A stretch of DNA of 21,361 nucleotides from Larix sibirica (GCA_004151065.3 NWUY0300107978.1:4304-25664), one strand, 5' to 3'; positions 1 through 10,851 are shown, counted from the first letter of the stretch. Program-made: numbers and translations. The notes: generated by a model not told the origin, from the letters alone.

Positions 1-3000
1 TCCTGTCGATTCCCCAAGCATAGTCTTTCATCTTATTTTCGTCAGAGCCAAAGAGGACTCCACCCGCACCTACCAACCCTCGATTGCCTTTCGAGGCTCC
101 GTCAAAGAAAAGCGTACTACACCCCATGCTGTTTTTCCAACTTTGGAATTCATCTGCACTCATCCTGATCTGCCAACTTTGATTTAAGGTTTTAGTTGAA
201 GGGGTCTTGCAGAGGGAGGGATTTGGGAATAACAAGTCTGATACCCAAATTTTTTCTTCTACCTTCAACGACTCCTTATTGATATTATTCATCCCTTGTA
301 CTACTAAAGCTTCAATCCAAAGCGCTTTGGCTGAGGCAAGAACTCTGGTTGGTGTGGAGCTAATCCCTTCGAAAATCTCCATGTTCCTGGCTGTCCACAG
401 CTTCCAATAGATAAACTTCGGAAGGGCTTCCCAAGCTCTTTTAAAACCAGGCTTATTGTGTAGAGATCCCATGTAGTAATCCTTCCAATAGGTGAAGAGA
501 TCAGACCAGCTAGTTGGCAAGATCACCGTAAAGTTTAGTTCCATATAAGCCTTATGCCAAACTTCCTGGGCAAATTTGCACTCCAAAAAGAGATGCTCAA
601 CAGTTTCCTCTGAGGATTTACATAATATGCATCTGGCAGGACCCTCTATCCCCCTTTTTTTTAGATTTTCAGAGGAGAATTTTTTTGTGAGCTAAAATCT
701 ATGAGAAGGCATTTATTTTTGGAAGGTTGTCCTTATACCAAACTTTTGCCCACTTTTTATCCTTGAGGCTGTTACTGTCCTGTATTTGATAACTGGCTTT
801 GACAGAGTATGTTCCTTTCTTGCCCCACCCTCTTTTATCAGGCAGTTGTTGATGGATTGGGGTTGCTCCATGAAGAAGATCCAGAAGGGTGTCGAAGTTC
901 GCTTGAAGATGTAACTAGATCTCGAGACTAATCCAGCCCAACCATCTTCCCTTATCTGTCCAAACCGAGAGATCGTATAGGGTATATATATGAGCTTGAT
1001 CCATCCACAGTTTGAGATCATTGAAGTTGGAAAGAAAGTTGACAGGTGAACGTTGTTCCAGTCCTAATTTGTCCACCCAAATTCTGATCGTCTTACCATT
1101 CCCAGGAATCCAGTATAATTGTTTTTGCACGATAAAAGTCGCCTTTTTGCAAAGATTCCATATGGGAGTGCCAGGTTTGGACAGATCAATAGTCTCCACA
1201 CAACGCTTTATGTTCTCACTCATGTATTTTTTGTACATAATCTCTTTCCACCATGCTTTTTTTCCTATGATGATACGCCAAAGGATTTTAGCGCCTAGAG
1301 CATGGTTCATGAGCGAAGGATCTCTTATTCCAGTGCCTCCAGCAATTTTTGGCATACAAACTTTATCCCAACTTATCAAGTGAAACTTTTTTGCTCTATT
1401 TGTTTTCCCACCTTGCCATAGAAATTTACGAAGCTCCTTTGTGATTTTTTGGATGACACTCTTTGGAGCTAAAGATATAGAGCTGATGTATATTGGGTAA
1501 GCGGACAGGACCGAGTTGATCAATACCAATTTGCCAGCCAAATTGAGCCACCTGAATCCCCATGATGTAATTTTGGCTTTGATTTTCTCAATCAGATCCT
1601 GCCAATCTGAGACCTTCTTGTTTCCTTTGAAAATTGGTATTCCGAGATATTTAAAGGAATTCCATATGTGACAGCCATCAAAACCAAGGATCCGAGCTAT
1701 TTTGACCATCGTTTCTTTGGAGCAATTCCATCCATAAATTTTTTATTTCCAGGAGTTTACTTTCTCGTCTGAGGCTTTTAAGAAAGTTGACAATGCGTTT
1801 TTGAATCTTTCAGCTATGGTTGTAGAAGCTCCTCCAAGGAAGATTGTGTCATCTGTGAATTGAGCATGATTGACAGCTTTGACCCCTCTCGCAGTCCTCA
1901 TCCCTTTAAGTTCCCCTAGATTTTGAAGGAGATGAAGCTTCCGACTCAAGGATTCTGCCACCAAGAGATAAAGGAAGGGGGACATGGGATAGCCCTGCCT
2001 TAGGCCTCGAGTGACTTGGAAGAAGGAAGTTGGCCTGCCATTAACCAACGGGGCAATCCACGGTTTGCTTATGCAAGCTTTTACCCAACGGACGAATCTG
2101 TCGGAGAAGCCGAATCTGTTCATAATTTCAAATAAAAAGAAATGATTCACTCTGTCGAAAGCATTCGCCATGTCTAACTTGATGGCCATTCCCTGTTGAT
2201 TTCTTTCCATACTGGAGTGAATCGCTTCCTGTACTATGATAATATTGTCAAGAATATGTCGACCAACAATGAACCCTCCTTGAGAATCAAGTATGAGCTT
2301 CCCCATGATTTTTTTCATTCGAGCAGCTATAATCTTCGAGAGAATTTTGTCGGATGTGTTACAGAGAGAGATAGGCCTGAATCTTTCAATAGAAGTTGTG
2401 TTGTTGTCTTTTGGAATGAGAGCCAGGAAAGAGGAGTTTGTGGCTCCCCCGATCTTATCCTTCTTCCTGGTCCAATTAAGCATTCTCTTCAGGTCTTCCT
2501 TTATTATATCCCAAGCAACTCTAAAAAAGTTAATTGTAAATCCATCCGGACTTGGAGCTTTGTCCAGATGGAGGGTCCAAATATCATTACTAATTTCATG
2601 CTCTGTAATTGGCTTATCTAATTCACAATTATCCATATCTGAAATGAGGGAAGGGATACCTGAGAGCAGCTCAGCTTGGGCTGCCGGATCAGCCTCATTG
2701 CTATCTGTGTAGAGACTTTGAAAGTATTCGAAGGCATGCGCTTTAATCTCCTCCTATCCGTCGATTCGGTTGCCATTGTTGTCTTTTAATTCTCTGATCG
2801 AGTTAAAACTGAACCGAGCTTTGGTTTGTTTGTGGAAATACTCGGTATTACTATCCCCTCCTTTGAGCCAAGTCTGTCTGGATTTGATTCGCCAAATTTC
2901 CTCCTCCTGCCTGGCAGCACTAAGAATTTGGAGATTAAGAACCTTCTCAAGGTTTAGAGTAGAGGCAGTGATATCACTTTCTTTCATACTACGTTGAAGG

Positions 3001-3935
3001 GCGGCAAGGTCAGTTTGAAGCTTTCTTTTGTTGAAACTAGGATTCTTGAAATTCGTTTTGGCCCAAGTTTTTAAAACGGTTCGCACTGCCCGAAGTTTGC
3101 ATTCCCAGATGTAGTTGGGCGATCCATGGAAGCTGGTATTCCAAGTGTTGTGAACCATGAGTAAGAGATCCTTATTTTGCAACCATAAATGATTGAAGCG
3201 AAACGAGATTGGTCCATGAGTTTCTGGAGCGTGAATATTTAGGCAGATAGGCTTGTGATCAGAGGATGCTGATGGGATAGCAATCGCAGAGAGAATAAGA
3301 TTTTTTAGGAGGAAAGTGGAACTAACCAGAAATCTATCCAACTTAGCAGCTATGTGCCCAATTCCTACTCTCCTGTTACTCCAAGTATACTTCCCATTTT
3401 TCATTTCAATGTCCATCAAATCTAACATAGAAATAAGATCCTCCATCTTTTCCCCGTAGGGATCCCGAACCCTTGAGCCACAATGCTTATCCTGCTGATT
3501 TCTAGTGGCGTTGAAATCTCCAGCGATTATCACATCCTTTCCCTGTAACTCATCTTTTAAATTGTTCAGGTCTTCCCAGAACAGATCTTTATCCCTGTAA
3601 TGTGTAGGACCATATACAATGCAAATGAAAGTAGATTGATGATTATGTTTATCATGAATTTCTAATAAAAGCCAATGCTGACTTTTTTTAAAAGAATTAA
3701 TCAGGAGATTGCTTGATAGAAATGTAGCAATGCCCCCAGAGGCCCCTATGGAACTTTGAGCTCTTCCATGGCTATCCTTCTAGAAATGACGCGAGAGCTC
3801 TAAGACCTCAGCGTCAGGCATTTTTGTCTCCTGGAGCAGTAACAAGTCTGGCTTTTCAGTTTTTATTAAGTCCCTCAATGCTTCAACTTTGCTGGCACCG
3901 CCCAGACCTCTGCAGTTCCAGGAGACAATTTTCAT
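1..3935 (-). pseudogene. LINE ORF2: endonuclease, reverse transcriptase, zf-RVT and RNase H, disrupted, 3'-truncated by window
   Basis: ORF2 nicks target DNA and reverse-transcribes element RNA. The start ATG (3935-3933) opens an APE-like endonuclease: MKIVSWNCRGLG, then LLLLQETKMPD, GDFNAT near 3520 and SDHKPICL near 3250 supply the expected metal-binding and catalytic residues. The reverse transcriptase follows, with APSPDGF near 2550, KLDMANAFDRV near 2170, GLRQGYP near 2000 (family norm GLRQGDP) and FTDD at 1859-1848 as the YxDD box. KYLGIPIF near 1640 and the long C-terminal region come next. The zf-RVT motif CILCKSSEETVEHLFLEC lies at about 630-580. RNase H begins with FFDGASKGNRGLVGAGGVLF at about 110-50 and runs off the window. 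Stops are at 3780, 2754, 1743, 915 and 699 (low coordinate). A one-base frameshift lies at about 690-673. The frame is otherwise continuous, so the decay looks moderate. Confidence 0.95.
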
Positions 3936-5305
3936 CACTTCTTGCTGGATTGTGACCCTGCTCGAGGTTTGCCATCCGGTTTTGCCCCTCCCTGAGTTTT
4001 ATTGATTTGGAGTAGCTTTGTTTCTTCTATGCGCTTTTGTCTTCCCAATTCTAATTCCCTTTCAGCTTCCTGCTCCCGGAGGTATCTCTGCATCTTTCTT
4101 CCCCTTCTGTTTGGGATTAAGAGAACATCCTACGGATCCATGGCCTGCTGGGATGACGAAGGTTCCGGGAGAAAATTTGTGTTATTACAGTGCTTTTTTT
4201 TAACCTATCCGCCCAAGTGCCTCCAGGGGTCGACGCCCCTTCCTTAATCACATTTGTTGTTTCTCTGTTAGGTGGGGATTCTAGGGGAGTGTTCGCTGCA
4301 GCTACTTCGTTTTCTAACTCTTCGTTAATCTGGGAGAGGATTTCTCCATCTTCCAGAGCCAAGGTTTGGAATTGATTGCTATTGGAAGCGTTTTTCTCAA
4401 CCTGTTCCTTCTTGTTGATTTTCTCAGCATTCTCCTTTTCCTTGTTTTTTTCCGAATGTGGACCAGTTGTTGCAGAGGTGGTCTGAGCATTTTTCCTTCC
4501 CCTCTTATTTTGTTTCCATCCTTTTTCTTGTGCCGAATCCTGAGATTGTTGCTCGGCTTTTAGGAAGTTTTTGACGAAGTGACCATACTCGTGGCATTTC
4601 TTGCATTTAAAAGGTAGCTGCTCATAATCAACTTTCTACATATGTTCCCATCCCTCCATTTGCAGATTTACTACCTCAGGCAGACCTTTTTCTAAGTCTA
4701 CTTCTACACAAATACGGGCACAGGAGAATAGCGGCCCTTTGGGTTCAACTTTGTCGATGAAAGTGCCAAGGGCGTTTCCTGTTGCCTGCAGAGTTTCATC
4801 ATTCCAGCAATGGAGGGGGAGATGAGGAAGACAAACCCAAACTGGAACGACTCAAGGAACATCTTTTTCCGGATCAAAAGATAGGCTCCATCGATTTAAA
4901 TAAAGGCCACGAGTGCCCAGGAAATACGGCCCGCTTCTAAAAATTAGATCTCTATCAATCTTATGCTCAAAAAGAAAGGTAAAGAAGCCCTTACCACAAA
5001 AACAATGTTGCAGACCCCCGGAAATCAAGGGCATCCAATTTTTGTTAATCCAGGCATCCATGGTTTTGGGAGAAGGCCAAATTCTAGTGAACTGTCCTAT
5101 AAGTCCTCTCTCGCTTAAAGCTAGGGCTTTCAGACGTGAAGCTGCCGACGTGATCTAAATCCGAGGAGCAGAAGAACGTTTAACAAAGGCATCAACGGCA
5201 GAAGGAGTCGCCGACGACGGAAGGAGTTGCAGCAACCAAAGCTCTAAAAGCATCATCGAGAAGTCGTCGTTTCTCTTCCAGGCTTGGTTCCAGAGGGGGG
5301 TCCAT
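3935..5305 (-). pseudogene. LINE ORF1: DUF4283-like RNA-binding protein with zinc knuckle, disrupted
   Basis: ORF1 proteins of plant LINEs bind the element RNA and help form the ribonucleoprotein. The best start is the ATG at 5305-5303, opening MDPPLEPSLEEKRRLLDDAF. The frame shifts by one between about 5222 and 5190 and continues through a DUF4283-like region (WSLSFDPEKDVP, then PVWVCLPHLPLHCW) at about 5090-4800. A zinc-knuckle region follows at about 4630-4560: LPFKCKKCHEYGHFVKNF fits C-x2-C-x4-H-x4-C except that the last Cys is Phe. A Lys/Glu/Asn-rich basic tail follows. A second frameshift lies in the A-run at about 4201-4193. In-frame stops are at 5155-5157 (TAG), 4852-4854 (TGA), 4636-4638 (TAG) and 4130-4132 (TAG). 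The terminal TGA at 3937-3935 overlaps the ORF2 ATG. DUF4283 is assigned from pattern memory; no database was searched. Confidence 0.85.
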
Positions 5306-5460
5306 CAGGGCCCACGAAGAAGAGGATCCCAGGCACCAGAGGCAAGGCGCAAGGCGCCGCTGACCAGCACCAAGTGGCGGCTAGATCCAGAAGCAGAGCA
5401 CGAGGCTGCTCATAACCCTAGCGCACGAATCTCCATCAAGATTATTACTGGCTAGATCGT

Positions 5461-6913
5461 TTTCTTGGCTGAAAAGATTTAGAGATATAGGGTGTGGGTG
5501 GAAAAATGTGTTATTTCAGATCATCTCCCAATTATCATGTAGTTAGATGGAAGTAACCAATGCAAAATGGTTAAATAACCTTTCAATATTGAATGAAACA
5601 ATGAAGTTCAATTAGAAGGAACAAATAATCAGGATGAGCCACAATACCTCCAGGGGGGCGATTTAATATGATGTCTTTCCCATATGTGAAAAAATTAATG
5701 TATAGAAGCTGTGAAAACATTATAAATGTGATGAAGCTATGGTGATCAAAGTTCATTTGCCTGTCTAAGTTTATTTGTCAGATGAATGACGATCAACTAT
5801 ACCCACTTAGCAATAAAAGGTCTAGCAAGAAATCTATTTAATATTGATGTTGAGAGTACAGTCCACCAGAAGTTACAAGCTTGAAATGACAATGAGACAG
5901 CTAATCAAGAAGGAATATGCAAGACTTAAAATAGAAAAAGAGAAAGTAAAGGAACAATCATAACATTATTCACAAAGTGCACGAACTGTTGTGAAAGCTC
6001 TTTAATCAACTCATGCTCTATGCAATATGAACATGTAGTCAACAGGGATGGAGGTGATAAACAATAAACAATGTGAATGCATCCACTCATGTTCATTTCT
6101 CCAATCAAGGAAGGTTTCTTTATACACATTCATGACAGTTGGGAAACAACAGATCACTAAACTAGATAAGGACTTCCTAAAAAAATCTCTCCATAATCTC
6201 CCCAATATTCACAACCCATTCTACAACAAATTACATTAATACAATATAACAATAAGAATTCATAATAACGTTTCTAGCAACTACGTGTCATTAAAGACAA
6301 CAGAGACTACAAGAAAAATAATGACCAAGCAACTAACTTGGAGCCTAGCATGTACTGTTTGATAAATAAATGATGAGAAGCTTGGGCTAGTTGGGTTGCC
6401 TAGCATATTGTGGGTTTGGGATGACATAATCTTCAACCTTGAAAAATAAAGGGCCATAAATACTTATTTCATTGCAATCTATGTGCAGGGTTTTTTTCAG
6501 TATTCTTGTTGCAGATGGATATTATGCTGTCTATGGAATTATTCAGTTGTAAACTTTCATGAAAATTACAATAACCTCAGGACATCTTGATTCTTAATTA
6601 AGACCAATATGATAGTAGAAGCATAAAAGCATCTCAAGAACTCTTTCTGCAGAGTAGCATTAACATGGATAAAATGCAAAGTAGAAGTAGGGCTTTTATA
6701 ACTGCAATGCAATGCAAGAAGGAACATCTCACTGATTACTTTAAATCCCAACAGTACGGAACTTTTATTTTAAGAAGGGATTTCAGCTGTTAATAAAATG
6801 ACATATTATGCCCAAGCTAGACAGGGAACTCACAATTTCTCATCTAACTGTAACAAATACTCTAGATATGTGCAGACAGATAAGAAAAGAACAATACAGA
6901 AAGATCTCCATAC
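5461..6913. other. AT-rich non-coding DNA, probably intronic
   Basis: No protein-like reading frame stands out on either strand. Open frames here are short, low in complexity and lack recognisable motifs. If the two exons upstream on the minus strand (7352-7100 and 7015-6914) are real, this is the intron after the second one, opened by the GT at 6913-6912 and later invaded by the LINE. A weak 27-base mini-exon candidate at 5674-5648 is discussed as a finding. Confidence 0.5.
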
Positions 6914-7015
6914 CAGGAAAACAATGAATGCAAACTACTCCACCCTGCCTGCAGTAATCCAGATTTGAGCGCAAGGGATGAACCCCTGAAATTCGGTTTG
7001 TAGCAGAGCTTCCTT
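6914..7015 (-). CDS. Putative internal exon (34 codons) of an unidentified plant gene
   Basis: The 102-base segment is bounded on the minus strand by a 3' splice signal (TATGCATGCAG at 7026-7016) and a 5' splice signal (CCTG|GTATGG, intron starting at 6913). It is in phase 1 at both ends. Joined to the G that ends the upstream exon it reads EGSSATNRISGVHPLRSNLD and then a short Cys-containing stretch with a CIHC motif. No stop occurs. My unverified memory is of a plant-specific family of unknown function with an HSN-Y...C-x2-C region after a hydrophobic segment, and a later coiled coil. I cannot confirm this, and no coiled-coil exon is visible in the window. The phase match across an 84-base intron is the strongest support. 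The alternative is chance splice-like sequences. Confidence 0.42.
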
Positions 7016-7099
7016 CTGCATGCATAGTTATAATGTCCAATAGTGGTTCAAACAGCTACAACCTTAGTTGGTAATTAAAGTGTTAAGGACAGCATATAC

Positions 7100-7304
7100 C
7101 TGGCTCATTTAGTGCTTTCGTATCTCTTTCGCGGTTAATCTCAAGGGCCTGCTTCAACTTACGCCCAAGTGTAACTGACAAGGCGCTCACAATAGCCCCA
7201 CCCAATAAAACAACCCAGTTCAGCCCCTCTTGAGGAACATTTTGCATTGAATTCTGTACAAAAGCAGGCTTCCGACTTTTTCCATTTTTCTCAGACGACC
7301 TCAT
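7100..7304 (-). CDS. Putative first coding exon: protein with one hydrophobic (membrane) segment
   Basis: Read on the minus strand from the ATG at 7304-7302, this gives 68 codons plus one base. The start is polar and basic (MRSSEKNGKSRKPAF), followed by a hydrophobic stretch at about residues 28-46 (GLNWVVLLGGAIVSALSVTL) and a basic amphipathic part (GRKLKQALEINRERD). This is a plausible single membrane anchor or signal anchor. The exon ends at CCAG|GTATAT, intron from 7099. A pyrimidine-containing 3' splice site (GCTTTGCAG, exon from 7352) lies just upstream, so the exon may start at 7352 with 48 bases of leader. The open frame also extends further 5' to about 7412, so an earlier start is possible. 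Base composition is less AT-rich than the flanks. I do not recognise the gene with certainty. The protein-like character and phase-matched neighbour favour a real exon or a recent pseudogene. Confidence 0.45.
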
Positions 7305-7495
7305 AATATTGAAATCTATAGTGCTGAGTACCACTATAAGTCCAAGTGCAAACTGCAAAGCAAGCATTTGAGACAGTGCAGGGATGTAAGATTTATTGAC
7401 TAAACCCAACAATACACTGGTAACAATCCTAATTAACTGGAAAAGGATTTGGAGTCATGAGGGTTTCTTCCAAGGAAAAGATCATTGGTATATAC

Positions 7496-7613
7496 ACCAG
7501 CATAGATCCATCTTAACTCTGGCACTAATAAGCACCAAGAGGAATCAAAAGAAATAGAGAGGCAATTCTCTGTGAGCTTAAAAGATCGAAGGTTAAGATA
7601 GATCTATGCTGGT
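7496..7613. repeat. 118-bp inverted-repeat element with 22-bp arms
   Basis: The arm at 7496-7517 (ACCAGCATAGATCCATCTTA...) is the reverse complement of 7592-7613 at 21 of 22 positions, around a 74-bp spacer. No clear target duplication flanks it. It could be a MITE remnant or a transcribed hairpin within the intron upstream of the putative exons. Confidence 0.75.
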
Positions 7614-8633
7614 TTATTTTAGTATAGAGTTTTATAATTATTATGGTCCTTTTATGGTATTTCAGTATTATGGTTGGCAATCTTTTTCCTTTTTCAGACT
7701 TCAATTTTTTTTCAATCTAATTTATTAATGTTATAGGAATGCAACATCTACCTGGGTTGTAGATGCACCTTGCTACTCTCAATGCAAAAATACCCATTTC
7801 AAAGCACAAGTTAATGAAATATACATACAGTTAACTCACTTGGAAAAAACATTGTAGTTGTTGGCCTATACAGCAATAGCGAGTTTCTATAAGAAGCATT
7901 AATATTTGCCAATGCAGTAATAACATCACAAAAACAACTCATGCACTGCTTATCTTCCTAAATGGATGGCAAGTATAAAATAAACACAGGGACCACAAGT
8001 CCATAACCACGTCTAAAGAAATTCCAGTACTTATGCACCTAGGTTTTTAAGTCAAATATCACTATTGTCCAATTGGAATAGTAAAGCATGAACTATTAAC
8101 CTATTTAAGGTAGTGTATATGAATTGGTGGAACACCCGTATTCTCAATAACATTTCAGTCACAAGGGATAGTTGATCTATCTGTCAATCACAAAAATGTC
8201 CTTAGCACCATGAGAATATAGGTACGTCTTGCAGCATGTAGAGGTACCACAGAGAATGAAGAAGACCCTAAAACTATTACTGCCACAAATGGTATGAAGT
8301 TTGTTGAGGCAAAAAACCCATTGTTTTGATGCCATAGATGTGTCAATGTCATCTCCTGTTGGTCAATTTCATAAATCACCCAGCAAAGGAAAAACATGCC
8401 CAGCAGAGGGAAAATGACAAAATTGGGGCTAAAAAGGGGGTTTTATAGGTTGTCAAGGAAGTCTGCCTTGTTTGACCCAGGTTTAACTTGGTCACACCAA
8501 GTCAGACTCACAATTAATCATGAGTAAGACACGCGTTGACCAAGTCAAACTCAATCAAACCCATGTGACTAAAGCCAAAAAGCAAAGAAACATTTCCTAC
8601 ACAAACTAAGTCAAACTTGAAATTCAGAGGAGC

Positions 8634-8683
8634 ATGAAGGTCCTTCACTTATCCCTACATATTTTAGGATATTGGACCTTCAT
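8634..8683. repeat. 50-bp foldback with 10-bp perfect outer arms
   Basis: ATGAAGGTCC at 8634-8643 pairs exactly with GGACCTTCAT at 8674-8683. Inside, TATCC and GGATA pair as well, giving an interrupted stem closed by a 12-base AT-rich loop. Function unknown. Confidence 0.65.
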
Positions 8684-9539
8684 AGAGAGCAGAGCTGGAA
8701 GGGGAGGAGTCAGAGAGAATCAAAAACCAATCATAGAGGCACCCCAAGGACACAATCAAAGGAACCCCACTGCAAGCTATATCTAATAGATCAACCACAA
8801 ATGAACAACTAGTGACAACCTAAGTCACTGGGTTCGGCAAATTTCAAGGTTGAAAATCTAAATTCATTGAAATTCAAGCCAGGTTGAATAAAATCATTGA
8901 AGTTCGGCAAACTTCAAGATGAATTTGAAGACGAACAAGAATTCTAATAAAATCATGATGAATCATGAAATACACCTAAATTCGTTGAGGTCTGTCGACA
9001 TTTGTTGAAGTTCATTTTTTTAGAGTTAAAAAAATTTTAAAAGTACCAAACCCTAAATATAACCCTCACGTTGCATAGCATTCCTCCTGTACAACACAAC
9101 GTAGCACTCCATACCATTTTCAATCTCACACAAACTCAAGTTCACTCCTAAATCCCACGCTGAGTCATCACAATTGTCCCTTCTCTTCACAGACTCAATG
9201 CCTAGGCTACAGGTCCACATGGTTAAAGGTTCAATTGCAATCTAGACTCTCAACTTTCAAGTTTGAACTTTGAACATTGAGTTTTAAGGGTTCGACGATG
9301 GGTCACAGCTACAAATCTGAAGAGTGAAGGTTAGAAATAAGAGACTTCAATTACAGCAGCTTAGGGCTATAGGTTAAATGTGGATTGCTTTGGATGCTAC
9401 GAGTATATGGAAGTTATTGTCCATAGAGAGACTCTCACAAACAGTTATGAGAAGGAAACATTTAGTCATTATATGTAGAAGAGTGGATTAGTTCTCCAAT
9501 CAAGACTGCTATAGGTCAATGATAAAAGCATTCCTAATT

Positions 9540-10240
9540 ATAGGTCAATCATGTGGCTTGGCTCATAGGCAATGGACAGAAAATCAGAACTGGATTAAAT
9601 CCCTGAATTGGTGGAGAAGGTGCACAGAGACTTTCACGAGGCTTAATCAGTCACTTCCGTGATCAAACATTCAGACCCTGGCAAATGTATATGATGTAAA
9701 TAATATGGGTTGATGATCAAGTGGATGGAGGACTGCAGAGGCATTGAGACTAGAGAATGAACAGACAAAGAAATGGACACAGTACAGAAAAGCCTTGGTC
9801 ATGGCTTCCATAAGGCTGAGAAATTCTCAGGATGCACTGGTTTGGGAAACAAAGACAACATGAGGACTATACAAGGTGAGCATTGGCTTTAGAATTTTTA
9901 TTTCAAAGCAAGATGAGAATGAAGAAGATTGGAGCTGCAGTCACCTCTAGAAAGTCTAAGCTCCTTTGAAATCCAGAATTTTCTTTGGCTCATTCTACAC
10001 AATAAGATACTCGCATGGAATGACCTCCAACAAAGATCATGGCAGGTACCTGGTTATTGCATTTAGTGCAAAGAGCAAGAGGAGAGTGTCCACGACTTAT
10101 TCTAACATGCAAATTATCAAAGGAAGTATGGATGGTGGTTAAGAAAATCGTGTATGATAAGGGTCAATGGGAAGGAAAAACTATAGAAAACGCACTCCAG
10201 AATTGGAAGGAAAATGACGACACTAGAAAGAAGCATGATT
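9540..10240 (+). pseudogene. LINE ORF2 fragment: post-RT region and zf-RVT domain
   Basis: The zf-RVT domain lies between reverse transcriptase and RNase H in plant LINE ORF2 proteins. Readable blocks are IGNGQKI (9565-9585), DALVWETKTT (about 9831-9860), FLWLILHNKILAWNDLQQRS (about 9980-10035) and the zinc-binding pattern C-x2-C with a distal H and C (about 10056-10110). After a frameshift it continues as LSKEVWMVVKKIVYDKGQW into IENALQNWKEND at about 10180-10215. A TAG lies between the first two zinc-binding Cys, and at least one frameshift occurs before LTCKLSKEVW. The end of this block (GCACTCCAGAATTGG at 10192-10206) is where the tandem array starts. Confidence 0.8.
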
Positions 10241-10851
10241 GATTTACCCTTCCAGTTTTTGTTTTGTAGGCCATTTGATTGGCAAGGAACGGTGCCCATT
10301 TTCAGGAGAAGGTACTTACTCCGGAAGTTATTTTCTTCGAGATTCAAGGAGTCTACAAAGCATTCAGACAGAGTACTATGCAAGCAAAATCCAAAGTAGT
10401 AGGTGACCAGCAATCAACAAATCCAAGCCATATGACTTCTTCATTTGAAATTTTGAACAGCGCAACTAAACAGTCAGAAGAGTGGTGCAACAGGAGTCTT
10501 GTCCCTATCTGAGTCCCATCAGATCACCTTTGAATTTTTGGGAAGCCAAACTAATAATTCAGCTAAAGTAAAAGCCTTGATAATCCTTATGACCATTGCA
10601 TTGGAATTAGAGACCTTAACGTCTATGGTGACTCAAAACTCACTATATCAGGGATGAATGGATCAGAGAAACTTACAGCTTCACAGGGACGTTCAGTGCA
10701 CTTGGGATCTGAAAGATAGTTTTCAGGAAGTACTCTTCCACCATGTCTACAGAGAAAACACCTTTGTGGACAAACTGTTTAAACAAGCCTGTAGCAAGAA
10801 GATGGGGCAGCTGTCCATGATCAATTTTAGAGATAGATCAAAGGAAGCCCT
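10192..10851 (+). repeat. RNase H module array, unit 1 (660 bp)
   Basis: The unit begins at GCACTCCAGAATTGG and runs to the matching GCACTCAAGAATTG at 10852. It encodes a spacer (ARN-AxFQEKVLTPEV) and then a badly decayed RNase H. The second acidic motif reads NNSAKVKA (Glu replaced by Lys), the N-terminal FFxG motif is broken by a stop, and the distal Asp motif is NTFVDKLFK. It is the most diverged of the three units. Confidence 0.85.

Larger units (their letters stand above)
1..5460 (-). mobile_element. Plant L1-type LINE retrotransposon, degraded, 3' end outside window
   Basis: A non-LTR retrotransposon read on the minus strand. In order it has a leader (about 5460-5306), ORF1 (5305-3935) and ORF2 (3935 to the window edge). 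The domain order endonuclease, reverse transcriptase, zf-RVT and C-terminal RNase H is that of plant L1-clade elements. Both ORFs can be followed over almost their whole length but are broken by nine in-frame stops and about three frameshifts, so this copy cannot act by itself. The 5' boundary is a guess: recognisable LINE sequence fades in the leader, which holds a GCGCTAGGGTT motif at about 5430-5405. The 3' end, poly(A) tail and target-site duplication lie beyond base 1 and cannot be seen. The two possible exons at 6.9-7.4 kb are on the same strand, so the element may sit in sense orientation in an intron of that gene. Confidence 0.95.
7413..9539. other. Non-coding stretch with two foldbacks and repeated short motifs
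   Basis: No credible gene is seen. Apart from the foldbacks listed separately, it holds a small inverted repeat ACTTGGT-CAC-ACCAAGT at 8486-8502 and several GACCAAGTCAAAC-like words between 8465 and 8620. It also has an imperfect direct repeat opening GTTCGGCAAA at 8832 and 8902 (70 bases apart). The 3' part, from about 9380, may already belong to the second LINE, but the reading frames there are too broken to fix the boundary. Confidence 0.5.

Noticed and set aside
2196-2712. Two plus-strand open frames of about 140 codons
   Set aside because: Shadows of the LINE reverse transcriptase, whose motifs are clear on the minus strand.
699-5157. TAG recoding as an explanation for the LINE's in-frame stops
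   Set aside because: Frameshifts and lost key residues accompany the stops, and TAA and TGA also occur; pseudogene decay is simpler.
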